Assembly (NCBI GenBank): GCA_037447455.1
Contig: JBBIGQ010000007.1
Coordinates: 43,928-107,927 of the forward strand
Direction of reading: 5' to 3'
Source: BPGX01 sp037447455
GTDB taxonomy: Bacteria > Bacteroidota > Bacteroidia > B-17B0 > Aurantibacillaceae
Length of the DNA: 64,000 nucleotides
In this document: positions 26,561-35,516 of the stretch, one piece after another
Position numbering within the stretch: position 1 is the first letter of the stretch
How the letters are laid out: every line of letters starts with the position of its first letter
Program-made: the position numbers and the translations under genes
Notes under the pieces: generated by a model
Seen by the model: the letters and a program-made list of their open reading frames with translations, nothing else
The model's database searches: none
Told to the model about the DNA's origin: nothing

Positions 26561-27316
26561 TTAATGTGATTTAAATCCCAATGTTAATCCGCCGTCCATT
26601 TTGATAAAAGTACCAGTGAGCCATTTTGAGGCATCTGATAGTAAGAAAATAATCATATTGGCTACATCTTCGGATTCGCCAACGCCCAATGGATATTGTT
26701 GCTCGTATTTTTTCATTTCTTCTGAAGACATTGCAGCGTTGATAGTGTCCCAATAAATATCTGTTTTTACTAAGGCAGGTTGTAAAACATTGATACGATT
26801 TTTTTTGGGGGCTAATTCTAATGCTAATGTTCTGGCATACGCTTCTAATGCGGCTTTAGAGGAGACATAAAGCGCTCCACCAAAATACGAATGCAATGTG
26901 GAGATAGATGAGATAAAAACAATAGAACTATGGGTATTTAATTTTTGTTGTTTAAGTAATTCAGAGGTAAGCGAAACAGCAGATAAATAATTGGTTGAAA
27001 ACACATCATCAATTTGTTTTTGTTGAATGTATTTTATCGGAACCGGGAGGACTTTCCCTGTACAATGTGCCCAACCATCAATGGGTGGAATAGTTTGAAC
27101 GAATCGAGTAATGTCATCATTTTTTTTCAAGTCAGCAGGAATGATTTGATGTTCGCCTTGTTGCATGAAGTTCAGTGTTTTTCGGAGTTCTTCTTCTCTT
27201 CTGGCTGTAATGTAAATATGTGAACAATATTGACTCAAAAGAATAGCCGTCGTTCTACCTATACCAGAGGAAGCGCCGGTGATGAGTATTTTTTTATTTT
27301 TAAGGGATTCAAGCAT
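26561..27316 (-). CDS. short-chain dehydrogenase/reductase (FabG-like)
   Basis: A 251-residue SDR. Cofactor motif TGASSGIGR (about 14-22), catalytic Ser in FISSIS, Tyr and Lys in YVSSK, and C-terminal GTFIKMDGGLTLG typical of FabG-like ketoreductases. It is the last gene of the leftward acyl-chain cluster, where a 3-ketoacyl-ACP reductase is the expected partner of the KAS III enzymes. The specific substrate cannot be read from the sequence. Confidence 0.88.
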   Translation of the reverse strand: MLESLKNKKILITGASSGIGRTTAILLSQYCSHIYITARREEELRKTLNFMQQGEHQIIPADLKKNDDITRFVQTIPPIDGWAHCTGKVLPVPIKYIQQKQIDDVFSTNYLSAVSLTSELLKQQKLNTHSSIVFISSISTLHSYFGGALYVSSKAALEAYARTLALELAPKKNRINVLQPALVKTDIYWDTINAAMSSEEMKKYEQQYPLGVGESEDVANMIIFLLSDASKWLTGTFIKMDGGLTLGFKSH

Positions 27317-27318
27317 AA

Positions 27319-27809
27319 TTAAAATTGGTTCTTAAAATTTTCAATAATTTTTTGGAAGAGAGATTTATCAACATACCCTATTTTTTGAGTCATTCTTTTT
27401 TTATTAATTGTATATACTTTGTTTAGTTTAACACAACTTTTCTTTGACAGAGAGGGAGGAGCAATAATTATTAAAAATGGAGCTTCTTTTGTTTTTCTGT
27501 TGGATGTGAATGGTTTTTAATTTTGTTCTTTAAATCATAAAAATAACGTTGCAGAAAAATTAATGTATTCAATGCTCTTTCAGCTTCTTGTTCAGTCAAA
27601 GAAAATTTATCTATGTTTTTTAAGAGTGATAAATACTTATTGTTAAGTTTTTTCAATTCTTTTATTGACCATTCAATAAATATATCATGTACAAAATGTT
27701 CAGTTTTCTTTTCTTTTTTAATATTAGTATAAATTATATTATTAAAGAATTCTAAATAAGGATTAATCAATAAGTTATCAAATACATTTGTTTTTTTAAC
27801 TGAGTTCAT
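27319..27809 (-). pseudogene. broken gene: 112-codon helical frame with out-of-frame PemK/MazF-like tail
   Basis: An ATG at 27809 opens 112 codons (MNSVKKTNVFDNLLINPYLE; KELKKLNNKYLSLLKN; EQEAERALNTLIFLQRYFYD) ending at 27471. In another frame, from about 27500 to a stop at 27319, follows EAPFLIIIAPPSLSKKSCVKL then NKVYTINKKRMTQKIGYVDK. The latter matches the C-terminal half of PemK/MazF ribonuclease toxins (S-x-x-K/R-L-x-x-x-x-T-I-x-K-x-R-x-x-x-K-I-G). The usual N-terminal strand of MazF (RG.I..V) is not seen. The tail stops 2 bp before the SDR start. Most likely a decayed toxin-type gene in the acyl operon; alternatively the 112-codon frame is a real unknown protein. Confidence 0.5.
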
Positions 27810-27842
27810 ATTTGCAAAATTATGAATTCTTTAATTATCCAA

Positions 27843-28898
27843 TCAGTCCATTTCAATCAAATTGAAGATTGTAACTGAATTAAAATCTACAATACACGAG
27901 GCCCATGAAAAACCGACACCAAAGCCGGATAAGAATAATTTTTTATTTCCGTTTAGTTTGTCTTTTAATTCGGTAACTATCGTTAATGGAATAGAAGCAG
28001 AACTGGTATTACCAAGTTTTCTTATTGAATAAGGTACTTTTTCTGCAGGTATTTTCATTTTTTTACGAACACTTTCATTCATCAATAAATTGGCCTGGTG
28101 AAAAACAAAATAATCAATTTCATTTTTGTTAACACTGGAAAACTTGAATAATTCTTCTGCATTGGGCGCTACTTCTCGTAAAGCAAAATTAAAAATATCA
28201 GAACCTAATAATTGTAAGTGGCGTTTGCTGCGGATGATACCGGGTTCTATTTCAATTTCTTCGAAAGTATCGGGTTGAATATGATAGCGGCTTCCACCAT
28301 GTGGTATTTTAATGGCCTCTTCACCACTGCCGTCTGTTTGAAGATTAAAATATATGGAAGAAGCATGCGGATGGTATTCCAGAGCAGTTGCACTTCCAGC
28401 GTCGCCAAATAATGGATAAGTACTTTTGTCTTTGTAACAAGTGGATAATGTGGATTTATCACCGGCCAGAAGGATTGCGCGTTTTATTTGTCCCGTTTGT
28501 AACATGCTACCTAAAACAAACAATCCGTATACATATCCGCTACAACCTAAATTGATGTCAAAGGCAATTGTATTTTTACTCAAGCCCAAGCGATGTTGAA
28601 GTATGATGCTACTGGCCGGAATGAAATAATCAGGCGATTGTGTGATAAAGATGAGAGCATCTACAGAGTTTTTGTCCCAGTTTAATTCGTGTATTATTTT
28701 TTTAGCAGAGTGGTAGCATAAATCAGCGGAGGTCAGATGAGATGGAGCCACTCGCCGTTCTTCTATACCTACCGTTTTGATAAACATTTGTCGTTCTTGT
28801 TCAGAGATGTACTCATAATCTTTTGTGAATACTTTATTTTGAGGCACTGCGGAGGCAATGGCACGAACGGAACAGTTATTGAGTTGAAATAATGCCAT
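27843..28898 (-). CDS. 3-oxoacyl-ACP synthase III family protein (second KAS III)
   Basis: A 351-residue FabH-like condensing enzyme. Catalytic cysteine in INLGCSGYVYG (Cys about 119), histidine in FHQANLLMN and asparagine in LGNTSSASIP, the full Cys-His-Asn triad. FabH-type enzymes start acyl chains by joining an acyl-CoA to malonyl-ACP. It begins 6 bp after the ACP gene and shows about the same layout as the other KAS III gene at 29165, from which it probably arose by duplication. Its sequence is not obviously the housekeeping FabH, so a dedicated pathway is likely. Confidence 0.9.
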   Translation of the reverse strand: MALFQLNNCSVRAIASAVPQNKVFTKDYEYISEQERQMFIKTVGIEERRVAPSHLTSADLCYHSAKKIIHELNWDKNSVDALIFITQSPDYFIPASSIILQHRLGLSKNTIAFDINLGCSGYVYGLFVLGSMLQTGQIKRAILLAGDKSTLSTCYKDKSTYPLFGDAGSATALEYHPHASSIYFNLQTDGSGEEAIKIPHGGSRYHIQPDTFEEIEIEPGIIRSKRHLQLLGSDIFNFALREVAPNAEELFKFSSVNKNEIDYFVFHQANLLMNESVRKKMKIPAEKVPYSIRKLGNTSSASIPLTIVTELKDKLNGNKKLFLSGFGVGFSWASCIVDFNSVTIFNLIEMD

Positions 28899-28904
28899 GT
28901 GTGT

Positions 28905-29144
28905 TTAAGATTGTAATTTTGATTTGATTATCTCGTATAAATCCTGAATGGTTTGTGCTTTTCGGAGATCGTTAGCGTTTAGCTCCACATTAAAATTAGC
29001 GTCTGCAAATGCAATGATTATCAAGGCGTGCATTGAGCTCCAGTTGGGAATTTCTCTGTAATTCGTTTCAGGTTTTAAGGTACCTTTTGGCAAGTCATCA
29101 AATTCGTTTTCTAACAGTTGAATAAATTCTTGAATAGGTATCAT
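28905..29144 (-). CDS. acyl carrier protein
   Basis: A 79-residue ACP with the four-helix pattern. The phosphopantetheine site reads NWSSMHAL, with Ser37 in place of the classic DSL serine; the acidic residue before it is replaced, a sign of a specialised rather than housekeeping ACP. Sandwiched between two KAS III genes (6 bp and 20 bp gaps), it is presumably their dedicated carrier. Confidence 0.88.
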   Translation of the reverse strand: MIPIQEFIQLLENEFDDLPKGTLKPETNYREIPNWSSMHALIIIAFADANFNVELNANDLRKAQTIQDLYEIIKSKLQS

Positions 29145-29164
29145 AAGATTTTTTTGTAAAGTTA

Positions 29165-30148
29165 CTAAAATTCTATCACTGTGGCGCCAAGTGTGTATCC
29201 TAAGCCAAAGCCGGCTAATAATAATTTCATTCCGCGATGAATTTTGTTTTCTTTTATCAATTGATGTAAAGCAATAGGAATGCTGGATGCTACAGTGTTT
29301 CCGGTATAGCGAATATCGTTAAAAAATTTTTCTTTCGGGATTTTTAATTTTTTTCTAAGGACTTCTAACATAAAGCTATTGGCTTGATGGAAAATGAAAT
29401 AGTCAATTTGTTCGATGGATAAATTATTTTTTTCAAGTGTTTTTTGTATTAAAATGGGCACCTGTTTCATTGTCATTAAGAATATAGCAGTACCGTCCAT
29501 TTTCATAATGCCGTGAGGAGGATTGTTAGGATCGGAGTAGTATTCCAAATTGGCAGGATTGACGGTTCCACTTCTTTCTACAATTAATTTATCATATCCG
29601 CTTCCGTCTGTATAGAAAGTAAAATTTTCAAACTTTAATTTTTCGGAATGTGTAAGATAAGTAGCAGTGCCGCTATCTCCAAAAATAGAAATTAGTTCCA
29701 AGTCGTCTTTTCGAATTACGAATGATGGTGTATCAGCAGTCAGTAATAAAATATGCTGTGCTATTTGACATTGCATCAGTGCTTTGGCAATTGATAAACC
29801 ATAAATGTAACCTGTGCAACCGTGTGGTAAGTCAATACAATAACACTTGTTTGAAAGATTTAATGTGCGTTGTATAATAGCAGAGGTATTGGGGGCTTTA
29901 TAGCTAAAACCATGACCGACCAAAATTATTGCATCAATATCTTTTTTAATATATGGAAATTGTTCAAATAATTTCACAGCGGTCTGTTCAGCCATTTTTT
30001 GCATATTAAAATCCAGAGTAGTATGTCTTCTTTCTAAAACACCTGTTTTTTTGTAGATTTCATCTGGGTTTACATTAAATTGTTTTGCAAGGTCTTCGTT
30101 AGTGATAACTTTTTCAGGCAGATATACTGAAATTCCTTTTATTTGCAT
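29165..30148 (-). CDS. 3-oxoacyl-ACP synthase III family protein (first KAS III)
   Basis: A 327-residue FabH-like enzyme. Catalytic cysteine in LPHGCTGYIYG (Cys about 111), histidine in FHQANSFML, asparagine in YTGNTVASSIP. It is the first gene of the leftward cluster, with a promoter at 30165-30172. With the ACP, the second KAS III and the SDR this could assemble and reduce a short 3-hydroxyacyl-ACP, for example for acylation of a cell-surface sugar. That end use is inference, since no acyltransferase lies nearby. Confidence 0.9.
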   Translation of the reverse strand: MQIKGISVYLPEKVITNEDLAKQFNVNPDEIYKKTGVLERRHTTLDFNMQKMAEQTAVKLFEQFPYIKKDIDAIILVGHGFSYKAPNTSAIIQRTLNLSNKCYCIDLPHGCTGYIYGLSIAKALMQCQIAQHILLLTADTPSFVIRKDDLELISIFGDSGTATYLTHSEKLKFENFTFYTDGSGYDKLIVERSGTVNPANLEYYSDPNNPPHGIMKMDGTAIFLMTMKQVPILIQKTLEKNNLSIEQIDYFIFHQANSFMLEVLRKKLKIPKEKFFNDIRYTGNTVASSIPIALHQLIKENKIHRGMKLLLAGFGLGYTLGATVIEF

Positions 30149-30158
30149 TGTTAAATTT

Positions 30159-32111
30159 ATGAAACAAAGTTACGGAAAAATTTATTTGTTATTCATTGCC
30201 ATTGCGTTTCTGTTGTATGGCAATACGATTAAAAATGGGTACGCTTTGGATGATGAATTTGTAGTGGGGCAGAATAGTATTACCAATAAAGGTATAAAAG
30301 CCATTCCTAAAATACTAACATCTTATCATGCCAAAGATGAAAGCGGAAATGAATATGAATACAGACCGATGGTGAAAATTTCTTATGCCTTGGAAGTGCA
30401 GTTTTTTACTGATAATGTTCATACGCATCACTTTTTTAATGTGGTGTATTATGCTTTGTGTTTGATAGTGTTATTTAGAATGTTATTATTATTGTTTGAG
30501 AATTATTCATTGCAAACAATTTTATGGATTGTTGTATTGTTTGCATTTGTGCCTTTGCATAGTGAAGTAGTGGCGAGTTTGAAAAACAGAGATGTGATGC
30601 TAAGTTTTATTTTTTCAATGCTAACATTAATAGTATTTCTGAAATGGCTACGACATCAACGATTTTATTATTTACCACTCATGGCTTTTTTATTCTTGTT
30701 GGCTCTTGCAAGTAAATTTGATGCTTTTCCATTATTAGCCATTATGCCTTTGATTTATGTGCAAAAAAAATCTGCAACCATTAAAATATCTAATGAAAAG
30801 ATATGGATAAATATCCTGATGATTGTATTGACATTATTTGTAGCGTATATTTTTCTAAAGAAAGGACAAAAGGTTTTATTAGATCAAAGTATAAAGCAAC
30901 GTGTTTTCAATTATTTTGAAAATCCATTATACTTTGAAAAAGCATGGAAGTATAGAATTATAGCACTATTCAACACATTAGGGTTTTATGTATGGATGTT
31001 TATTCTACCACTTAAAATGGCTTGTTACTACGGATATAATGTAATACCAATAAAAAGTATTGACAGCAAAGGGTTTATTGGTGTTTTTAGTTTTATTTTA
31101 TTGGTGTATTTCTTTTTTAAAAATTTCAGAAAAAAAGATTTGTTGTGGTATGGTGTGGTATTTTTTTCATTTCATATTTCAATGTTTTTGAATTTTGTCA
31201 AGCCGGCGCCGGGCATTGTGGCGGATAGATTTATCTTTGCACCGTCCGTTGGATGGGCAATGGTAGTGGTTTATCTTTTAGAGGGAATAAATCAAAAGTT
31301 TTTACTAAGGAAAAAAATATTTCAATTTACAAATGTGGAGTGGTGGAAGCAAACAAAGATGAAAGTGTATATCCTGATTTATCTGGTAGTGTGTAGCATG
31401 TTGATCTGGTACAGAAATTATGAATGGAGGCATAAGCTAAACTTATATGAAGCGGATGTGAAAAAATACCCCGAATCCGTCAAGTTGCATATACTTTATG
31501 CTTCTCAAATAATTATTGAATATCTGCAAAACACCGGGAAATTGCCTTTATCAGAAAGAGATAGGTATTTACAAATAGCATTTGATGAATTTCAAAAGGG
31601 ACTTGCTATTGACAGTTCTTGCGGCAGTTGTCTGAACAATATTGCTTTTTTGTATATGAACTGGAAAAAAGATTATGTTACTAGCATACCTTATTTATTA
31701 AAGGCCTATCAATTGGATTCCACAAGAAAAGAATTATTGAATAACATTGCGATTGCTTACTTTAAAACTGGAAGAAACAAAGATACTATTGAAATTTTAC
31801 TACGAAAATCATTAAAGTATGATAAAGATAAAACTTACGAAATTCCTTTTGATGTCATGAGGGAATATTGTAAACAAGAAAAAACTTATCAGAAAGGTAT
31901 TGATTTTATTCAACAATACCTACCAGAAAGATCTAATTCTGTATTTTTATATTTTGCTTTAGGCGAATTGCAGGTGCTGAATGGTGACACTGCTGCGGCT
32001 ATACAATCCTATGAAAAAGTATTGCAAATTAATCCACATTATCCACAGGTACAGAATTATTTAAAGGAATTAAAAAGTAAGTATAAGAGAATTGTTCCGA
32101 ACAATAAATAA
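30159..32111 (+). CDS. polytopic membrane protein with C-terminal TPRs (TMTC/GT-C-like)
   Basis: A 650-residue protein starting MKQSYGKIYLLF. About ten hydrophobic helices (residues about 7-420) are followed by three or more TPR units (about 455-645; KGLAIDSSCGSCLNNIAFLYM, LLNNIAIAYFKTGRN, AIQSYEKVLQINPHYPQVQ). The first outer loop has NGYALDDEF (Asp31-Asp32), the acidic pair of GT-C and TMTC/PMT-type glycosyltransferases that use lipid-linked sugars. An upstream in-frame start at 30102 would extend into the divergent gene and lacks a purpose. A glycosyltransferase role for surface protein modification is plausible but inferred. A direct repeat starts within its stop codon. Confidence 0.8.
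   Translation: MKQSYGKIYLLFIAIAFLLYGNTIKNGYALDDEFVVGQNSITNKGIKAIPKILTSYHAKDESGNEYEYRPMVKISYALEVQFFTDNVHTHHFFNVVYYALCLIVLFRMLLLLFENYSLQTILWIVVLFAFVPLHSEVVASLKNRDVMLSFIFSMLTLIVFLKWLRHQRFYYLPLMAFLFLLALASKFDAFPLLAIMPLIYVQKKSATIKISNEKIWINILMIVLTLFVAYIFLKKGQKVLLDQSIKQRVFNYFENPLYFEKAWKYRIIALFNTLGFYVWMFILPLKMACYYGYNVIPIKSIDSKGFIGVFSFILLVYFFFKNFRKKDLLWYGVVFFSFHISMFLNFVKPAPGIVADRFIFAPSVGWAMVVVYLLEGINQKFLLRKKIFQFTNVEWWKQTKMKVYILIYLVVCSMLIWYRNYEWRHKLNLYEADVKKYPESVKLHILYASQIIIEYLQNTGKLPLSERDRYLQIAFDEFQKGLAIDSSCGSCLNNIAFLYMNWKKDYVTSIPYLLKAYQLDSTRKELLNNIAIAYFKTGRNKDTIEILLRKSLKYDKDKTYEIPFDVMREYCKQEKTYQKGIDFIQQYLPERSNSVFLYFALGELQVLNGDTAAAIQSYEKVLQINPHYPQVQNYLKELKSKYKRIVPNNK
30165..30172 (-). promoter_or_regulatory. 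-7 box of the acyl cluster (TAACTTTG on minus strand)
   Basis: Exact TAnnTTTG match read leftward, 16 bp upstream of the first KAS III ATG. It lies inside the first codons of the divergent membrane protein gene starting at 30159, so the two transcripts overlap. Confidence 0.55.
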
Positions 32112-32139
32112 TTTCACATTTTGTGTAACACATTTTGTA
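32110..32139 (+). repeat. 30-bp direct repeat, copy 1 (upstream of ATPase)
   Basis: Identical to copy 2 at 33312-33341 except for one base (C/T at position 8). The core TGTGTAACACA is palindromic. TTTG at 32134-32137, the -33 element of the ATPase promoter, lies within the repeat, so a regulator bound here would control the ATPase. Confidence 0.85.
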
Positions 32140-32166
32140 TAATTTAAAATTTAATTAGTAGTTTTG
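32134..32166 (+). promoter_or_regulatory. ATPase promoter (TTTG-N21-TAGTTTTG)
   Basis: TTTG 32134-32137 and TAGTTTTG 32159-32166 with 21-bp spacing. A TTG at 32164 in the ATPase frame belongs to the -7 box, so the ATG at 32179 is the start. Confidence 0.7.
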
Positions 32167-32178
32167 CAGAAAAAAGAT

Positions 32179-33300
32179 ATGAATCCTTTTTTAATCAATA
32201 CCTATCAAACACCCCAATACTTTTGCAATCGGGAAGACGAAACAAAAGAAATTATTAAGAACATTAAAAATAATACACATACTACGTTATTCGCTCAGAG
32301 AAAACTCGGAAAAACAGCACTTATTAAAAACGTGTTTTATCATATTAAAAATAAAAACTATATTTTAGTTTATGCGGATATTTATTCTGCCCAAAATATA
32401 TATGAATTTACAAAAATTATCATTAATGCTATCTATCAGCAAATTCATAAAAAAAGGGGATTTCAACAGAAGTTTTTGGATATTTTAAAGTTTATCCGGC
32501 CTAAAATAAGTTTCAATGAATTGACCGGTATACCAGAATTGACAATAGATTACCTACCCACCAATGAGGATTATTTACCATCTTTGTTAAATGTATTAAG
32601 ATGGCTAAATGAACAATCAAGACCTGTTGTTATTGCAATTGATGAATTCCAGCAGATATTGACTTTTTCGGAAAAAAATATAGAAGCCCAACTGCGTACT
32701 CATATTCAAAATATGAATAATCTCTGTTTTATTTTTTCTGGAAGTAACTATCAATTAATGAATGATATTTTTTATAGCTATAAAAGGCCTTTTTACGGCA
32801 GTACGTTTAATTTAAGATTATCAAAAATTTCAAATGAGGTTTACGCTCAATTTATTCATAAGCATTTTACCGAAAATAAACGAAAAATAGAGATGCCAAC
32901 GATTGAGTACATATTACAGATTACCGATACACATACATATTATACTCAGTTTTTGTGCCATGAACTATATGCAGAAGAGATTAAAAATATAAATGTTCAT
33001 GATGTAAATAAAGTATTATTAAAAATATGTAATAACAATTTTGAAATTTATATGCAGATAAAAAACTTGCTGACAAGTTATCAATGGAAGATTCTTAAAG
33101 CAATTGCATGTGAGAAAAAGGTCTATGAAATTTTTGCAAGTAAGTTTATTCAAAAATATCATTTAAGGTCTCCCTCAATGGTAAACCGGGCTATTCGTTC
33201 TTTGCTTAGTAAAGAGCTTGTTTACTTTGATGTTAACAATAATTATTATGAACTAAATGATAAGTTTTTAATGTACTTTTTTCAACACTTCGTCCCTTAA
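32179..33300 (+). CDS. P-loop ATPase of the archaeal-type/STAND-like AAA family
   Basis: A 373-residue protein. It opens with NPFLINTYQTPQYFCNRED, the entry motif of this ATPase group, then a Walker A of the form AQRKLGKTAL (Lys45, Thr46; first glycine replaced by Ala), Walker B VVIAIDEFQQ (about 150-160), FIFSGSN sensor strand, and a C-terminal winged-helix part (MVNRAIRSLLSKELVYFD). Such single-chain ATPases are common in Bacteroidota and archaea and often multiply within genomes; substrates are unknown. Near-identical 30-bp repeats flank the gene, and it has its own promoter. Its AT-rich codon use is similar to neighbours. Mobile or regulatory-cassette behaviour is inferred from the repeats only. 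Confidence 0.82.
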   Translation: MNPFLINTYQTPQYFCNREDETKEIIKNIKNNTHTTLFAQRKLGKTALIKNVFYHIKNKNYILVYADIYSAQNIYEFTKIIINAIYQQIHKKRGFQQKFLDILKFIRPKISFNELTGIPELTIDYLPTNEDYLPSLLNVLRWLNEQSRPVVIAIDEFQQILTFSEKNIEAQLRTHIQNMNNLCFIFSGSNYQLMNDIFYSYKRPFYGSTFNLRLSKISNEVYAQFIHKHFTENKRKIEMPTIEYILQITDTHTYYTQFLCHELYAEEIKNINVHDVNKVLLKICNNNFEIYMQIKNLLTSYQWKILKAIACEKKVYEIFASKFIQKYHLRSPSMVNRAIRSLLSKELVYFDVNNNYYELNDKFLMYFFQHFVP

Positions 33301-33311
33301 AAAATAAATAT

Positions 33312-33341
33312 AATTTCATATTTTGTGTAACACATTTTGTA
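33312..33341 (+). repeat. 30-bp direct repeat, copy 2 (downstream of ATPase)
   Basis: Second copy of the 32110-32139 sequence, 1202 bp apart, 11 bp past the ATPase stop and about 70 bp upstream of the next gene's ATG. The flanking AATAAATA is also shared, so similarity extends to about 40 bp. Confidence 0.85.
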
Positions 33342-33401
33342 AAACAGAAGTGCTATCAGCATGGCATTTGCTTCCATACAATTTATTTCATAATTTTTCG
33401 T

Positions 33402-33409
33402 TATATTTG
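33402..33409 (+). promoter_or_regulatory. -7 box (TATATTTG)
   Basis: Exact TAnnTTTG match, 3 bp upstream of the first ATG (33413) of the CHU_C gene; a nearly leaderless transcript is expected. An in-frame TTG at 33323 lies inside repeat copy 2 and is rejected. Confidence 0.55.
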
Positions 33410-33412
33410 CAG

Positions 33413-35461
33413 ATGATGAAACAATTTATATTAAATATTCTCCTCTTTATTTTTTTGCAGGGATTGGCTTTTTCTCAATCTACACAGGCATATCCGGCTC
33501 GGTTAAAATGTGTCTCTGTTATTAATTCTTCCGGAGATATTGTCATTCAATGGACTCCTCCAATTGATACACAAAATCAATTTTATTCATACGAAATTTT
33601 TCAATCCAATTCTAATCTTGGTCCTTATCTTTTAATCAATACAATTAATAACATTGCTGTAAATTCTTTTACTCATGTGGGGGCTGGTGGGAATACACAA
33701 AGTCGTTATTATTTCATTCGCACCCGCTGGGGACCCGGTGGAATGACGGCATCGGCCTTTTCTGATACCTTGCATTCTATTTTTCTCTCTCTTACCGGTA
33801 TAGGTGGTGGCGTGGCTAAACTTATTTACAATGATATACATAATCCTCATCTTTCTTCGTCCTATCCTCAATTTGATATTTACAAGAGCACTACAGGCAT
33901 TTTACCGTTTAATTATCTCGTCTCTACTTCGCAAACTAAATATAATGACACGGTGGCTAGCTTATGCAATGGTGTGAGTTATTACTATTACATTGAACTG
34001 AAAGATTCGTCTGGATGTTCATCTGTATCCAACATTGCTAATGGCAGTTTTCTTGACAATACACCACCCATTGTACCTACTCTTGATTCGGCTAGTGTAT
34101 TACCGAGTGGGCAAACCGTTTTGGGGTGGAATCCATCGCCTTCTCCGGATGTGGCGGGGTATATCATTTATCAGGTGATAAGTGGAATTAATGTGCCAAT
34201 TGACACCATCTGGGGCTTTAATAATACCTCTTATACATATACCAATACGGCAGCCAATACAAACACCTTGCAGTTTATCGTATCTGCTATAGACAGTTGT
34301 AATAATGTGAGCATTCTAAGCGGTTCACAAACAACGATGTTTCTAAGATATAATTACAATGTATGCGCCCATAGTGTGGATTTACAATGGAATAAAATTA
34401 CTTTGCAAGGTGGTGGGGTAAAGTATTTTATTTATGCATCAGAAAACGGTTCCTCTTATACCTTAATTGATAGCACCACTAATTTATCCTATAATTACAC
34501 GCAATTGAATTATAACAGCAATTATTGTTTATTTATTCGTGCTAGAAGTCAATCGGGTATTACGGTTTCCTCTAATTTAATTTGTTTTAATGCGTACGGT
34601 TCGCCGGTATCTTCTTTTGCGTATGTCCGGTATGCTACAGTAAAAGATACACATTCTATAGCGCTTGCATTTTATGTTGACACTTCAAAAACGTCAAATG
34701 GTATTGAGATATTGAGAAGCGTCGATAATGTGAACTTTCAATCAATAACTACTATTCCAACAAATTCTGGCAATTCCTCTTATTTTTATACCGATAATTC
34801 TCCACAAATTAATGCTATTCAAAACCCTTATTATTACAAGGCCTATATTTTAGACAGTTGTGGCAATAGGAGAAATCCTACCAACACCACCAAAACCATT
34901 TTATTAAAAGTACATAAAGATAGAAATCAATTTTTTAAATCTGTATTGAATTGGGACGATTATCAAGGGTGGCCTACAGGAGTCAGTGATTATTATATCT
35001 ATCGGGTAGTTGACAATACTATGGAAACTTCACCAAGAGCAATTGTCCCGGCAAGTATCAGAACCTATTCTGATGATTATTCGGATTTGTACGAGCATTC
35101 TGGTAAAATTGGGTATGTGGTGTTGGCAGCAGAAAACTTAGGGAATCCTTATGGTTTTATAGAATCTTCTTCTTCTAATACGGCGTTTATTATGGAAGAG
35201 GGAGATGTATTTATACCTAATGCATTTGCGCCTAATGGTGTGAACTATGAGTGGAAACCTGTATTTCAATTCCCCAATCCAGAAGATTATCACTTATGGA
35301 TTTATGATCGTTGGGGGAAGCAGATTTTTTCAACGAATGACATCAATCGTGCGTGGGATGGGGAGGAGTATCCGCAAGGTGTCTATGTATATTTAATTCG
35401 TTACAAAAACGCTCGTGGCGAGTATGTTGAACTAAAAGGCAGTATAACATTGCTTCGTTAA
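33413..35461 (+). CDS. secreted fibronectin-III-like protein with CHU_C sorting domain
   Basis: About 682 residues, T9SS type B cargo. Signal peptide (MMKQFILNILLFIFLQGLAFS; start at 33413 or 33416), then about five to six FN3-like beta modules of roughly 90-100 residues (IVIQWTPPIDTQ, FYSYEIFQSNS; TVLGWNPSPSPDVAGYIIY; VDLQWNKITLQGGGVKYFIY; SVLNWDDYQGW) and a type B C-terminal domain (IPNAFAPNGVNYEW, IYDRWGKQIFS, end GSITLLR). No catalytic motif seen; probably a surface structural or adhesive protein. The next CHU_C gene begins about 55 bp downstream on the same strand. Confidence 0.87.
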   Translation: MMKQFILNILLFIFLQGLAFSQSTQAYPARLKCVSVINSSGDIVIQWTPPIDTQNQFYSYEIFQSNSNLGPYLLINTINNIAVNSFTHVGAGGNTQSRYYFIRTRWGPGGMTASAFSDTLHSIFLSLTGIGGGVAKLIYNDIHNPHLSSSYPQFDIYKSTTGILPFNYLVSTSQTKYNDTVASLCNGVSYYYYIELKDSSGCSSVSNIANGSFLDNTPPIVPTLDSASVLPSGQTVLGWNPSPSPDVAGYIIYQVISGINVPIDTIWGFNNTSYTYTNTAANTNTLQFIVSAIDSCNNVSILSGSQTTMFLRYNYNVCAHSVDLQWNKITLQGGGVKYFIYASENGSSYTLIDSTTNLSYNYTQLNYNSNYCLFIRARSQSGITVSSNLICFNAYGSPVSSFAYVRYATVKDTHSIALAFYVDTSKTSNGIEILRSVDNVNFQSITTIPTNSGNSSYFYTDNSPQINAIQNPYYYKAYILDSCGNRRNPTNTTKTILLKVHKDRNQFFKSVLNWDDYQGWPTGVSDYYIYRVVDNTMETSPRAIVPASIRTYSDDYSDLYEHSGKIGYVVLAAENLGNPYGFIESSSSNTAFIMEEGDVFIPNAFAPNGVNYEWKPVFQFPNPEDYHLWIYDRWGKQIFSTNDINRAWDGEEYPQGVYVYLIRYKNARGEYVELKGSITLLR

Positions 35462-35516
35462 TTTATGTTTTTTGTTAATGTTACTTTTTGTATTTTTCCC
35501 CTATAATTTTTCCAAA

